From Cydia pomonella (Eukaryota; Arthropoda; Insecta; Lepidoptera; Tortricidae), in the NCBI RefSeq assembly GCF_033807575.1, contig NC_084725.1, positions 5,491,001 to 5,555,000 on the forward strand: 64,000 nt of DNA, read 5' to 3'. Numbering within the stretch: the first letter of the stretch is position 1; each line of letters begins with the position of its first letter. Shown piece by piece: positions 62,194-64,000 of this stretch. A model generated the notes under the pieces. It saw only the letters and a list, made by a program, of their open reading frames with translations. It had not been told where the DNA came from and ran no database searches. The position numbers were made by a program, and so were the translations under genes.

Positions 62194-64000
62194 TGCATAC
62201 TATAATATTACTTTTATATATTGTGTAATATTGGTAGTTAACTTTATCCCTCAGGGCTAACAAATAAAACAGTATGGAGTAACGCTAAACAATAAATCCA
62301 CCATTAATTTCACAACAATCAATCAATATAAATACACATTACACAATTTAAAGCTTTACAAATTAATCCTTAGCAATCCAACAAACGGATTTTGTTAGGG
62401 GAAAAACAACCATATCCCAATTATAAAAGGTTTAAATTAGCATGATAAAGGTAGCATCGATTAGGTACTTTAATCTTCACATACGATGCAAAAGGCGATA
62501 CTTGATGCAATTTGGTTTCACTTTTCGACAACTTACAAAAAATCTTATCTCGCAAACGTTTTTTAATCTGAAAGGAACCCTATGATGTTAATAATAAGGT
62601 GTACATTTTAAGTAAATCGTGAAACATTATAAGAAAGTGAGAAGAATCGTGACCCGTTGTCAGAAAACTTGTTCTATCTTCACGCTTTTAAATGGGCGAT
62701 TAGAGTTAATCGAAATGGTTCTGGTTACAAAGGTCTCTTGTTCTAGAACGAGAGAACCTTCTAGTAGGTTCTAGAAGGACTTCGGGTGAATGTGAAGTGA
62801 CAGGTGGCAGAGGTCGATGACTTGTGTGGATGACCTTATGAGCAAAATCTAAAGGTCTTATTACATACAAAAAAAAAACTCATTACATACTATTTATCTC
62901 GTATTACGATTTTAAATGTACACCAACAATGTTATGACTTATGATTTGATTTCCAGCCAAATAATGTATAGAAATTACTTATGGTGTATCCAAAAATTTA
63001 TAGATATAAAGTAAAAATCGGTATTTTTAAAGTAGTTAGTTTTTTTATAGTATCAGCGACAAACAAGCATACAACCGCTCTGAATTCATACCAATTTTGT
63101 GTTTATACAGTTTTAAAACTTTTCCTAAGTTAATTTAATCAGTGTTTAAAAAACATGTGAAAATGACAAATCTATTCCAATAAGTAGGTAGATAAGTTTA
63201 CACGATTTCTTCGTGACCAATGTAATTTTATATCCAATTCCATTTCATATCACACTATTAATATAGCAAATGACTTTGGTCATCGACTTTTTCTTTTAAT
63301 ATCTACCATGTTGTCACAGATTTCTTCGTGCCAGTTCGCTAGCAAGGCAAAGACAACCTTAAAGTAAAGAACTAAGGTTTATTTTCTATTGTTTCAGGCG
63401 CTGACCACAGATTAATAAATTGGAGTGAAGTATGAAAAGGCCATTTTGGAGTCTGTTGATTGTTTTGGGAATATGTTTAAGCTGTAATTTGGAATGAGGC
63501 AAGCTTTTAACGATGTTTTAATAAAACTTGCATTAAAAAGGAATTATTTTATAACGGTATGAAAACATACTGCCGCCCAAATACGAAAAAATTGTTGTTT
63601 GTTAATGTTTGTATTTCATATCGTACAATTGTTTCATAATAATTATTTACTTTGATGTTATTTGTACAACCATGTAAATTTGTAAATACTGTGCATATAA
63701 TATATACCTTCCAGAATTAACTGATGGATGACATTTTAAATTAATCCTTTACAAGTAATTCACCAATAACACAAATTTTAACCTTACCACAATGAAATAA
63801 GGTCACAAATTCACAGACAAGTGTTAAAACAAGGTCTATGTCACTTATCATAACAATGACAGACAAAAAGTGACATTTCAATAACCGTTACCATAAGAGC
63901 CGTAAGAAATGCAACAATACGAGTGATTATTGTATCACAATGCGCCTGCGCATGAGAAGTTAATTCAGAAATGGGGTAGGCAGACCTCATTAGTATAGTG
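62194..64000. other. No gene recognised; heat-shock-like motif cluster at 62,741-62,783
   Basis: TTCTAGAA (62,741-62,748), GAACCTTC (62,754-62,761) and TTCTAGAA (62,769-62,776) lie close together. A LINE-tail scrap with GACAAACAAGCATACAACCG is at 63,058. The right edge shows nothing else. Confidence 0.5.

Noticed and set aside
1..64000. CRISPR arrays, bacterial operons or prophage
   Set aside because: The tandem arrays have no spacer pattern and the whole window has animal-type mobile elements and gene-poor AT-rich DNA.

Overview
This window looks like non-coding chromosomal DNA from a moth or butterfly (Lepidoptera). It is AT-rich and lacks bacterial-style gene packing. It carries tRNA-derived SINEs, short inverted-repeat elements (MITEs), 5'-truncated non-LTR retrotransposon ends, and a Ty3/Gypsy element that resembles the Mag group known from silkworm. 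I found no host protein-coding gene, rRNA or free-standing tRNA gene. Species and chromosome cannot be told from the sequence.

Layout. 1-781 is the end of a 120-bp tandem repeat array running off the left edge. 850-10,000 is AT-rich DNA with SINE and LINE tails and small hairpins. 10,025-12,418 is a 5'-truncated non-LTR retrotransposon whose reverse-transcriptase frame is still open. 14,655-16,485 holds two SINEs and a MITE. 17,178-22,081 is the best-defined feature: a complete LTR retrotransposon with identical 95-bp LTRs, a GTGGA target duplication, primer-binding and polypurine sites, and one uninterrupted 1331-codon gag-pol frame with every catalytic residue I looked for. 22,900-38,400 is a graveyard of DNA-transposon hairpins and 3' ends of several non-LTR families. 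38,400-64,000 continues with MITEs, SINEs and copies of one dispersed repeat (six in the window) that carries a small open frame of 47 or 48 residues.

How the parts relate. Only the LTR element looks able to encode its own movement. The 10-kb reverse transcriptase has intact catalytic residues but no endonuclease. SINEs and MITEs would depend on enzymes made elsewhere. Nesting gives relative ages: a MITE lies inside a SINE at 53 kb, another inside a dispersed repeat at 30.6 kb, a hAT-like element inside a LINE tail at 5.7 kb, and a truncated non-LTR copy at 37.6 kb sits in a repeat whose unoccupied paralogue is at 31.4 kb.

I did not find a convincing undescribed biological system. The most useful leads are the open frame kept in four copies of the dispersed repeat, the GC mosaic in the LTR polyprotein, a duplicated hairpin whose second copy has an inverted loop, and clusters of heat-shock-like and CGATA motifs near the right end. 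Family names rest on recognition of motifs and termini, not on database searches.
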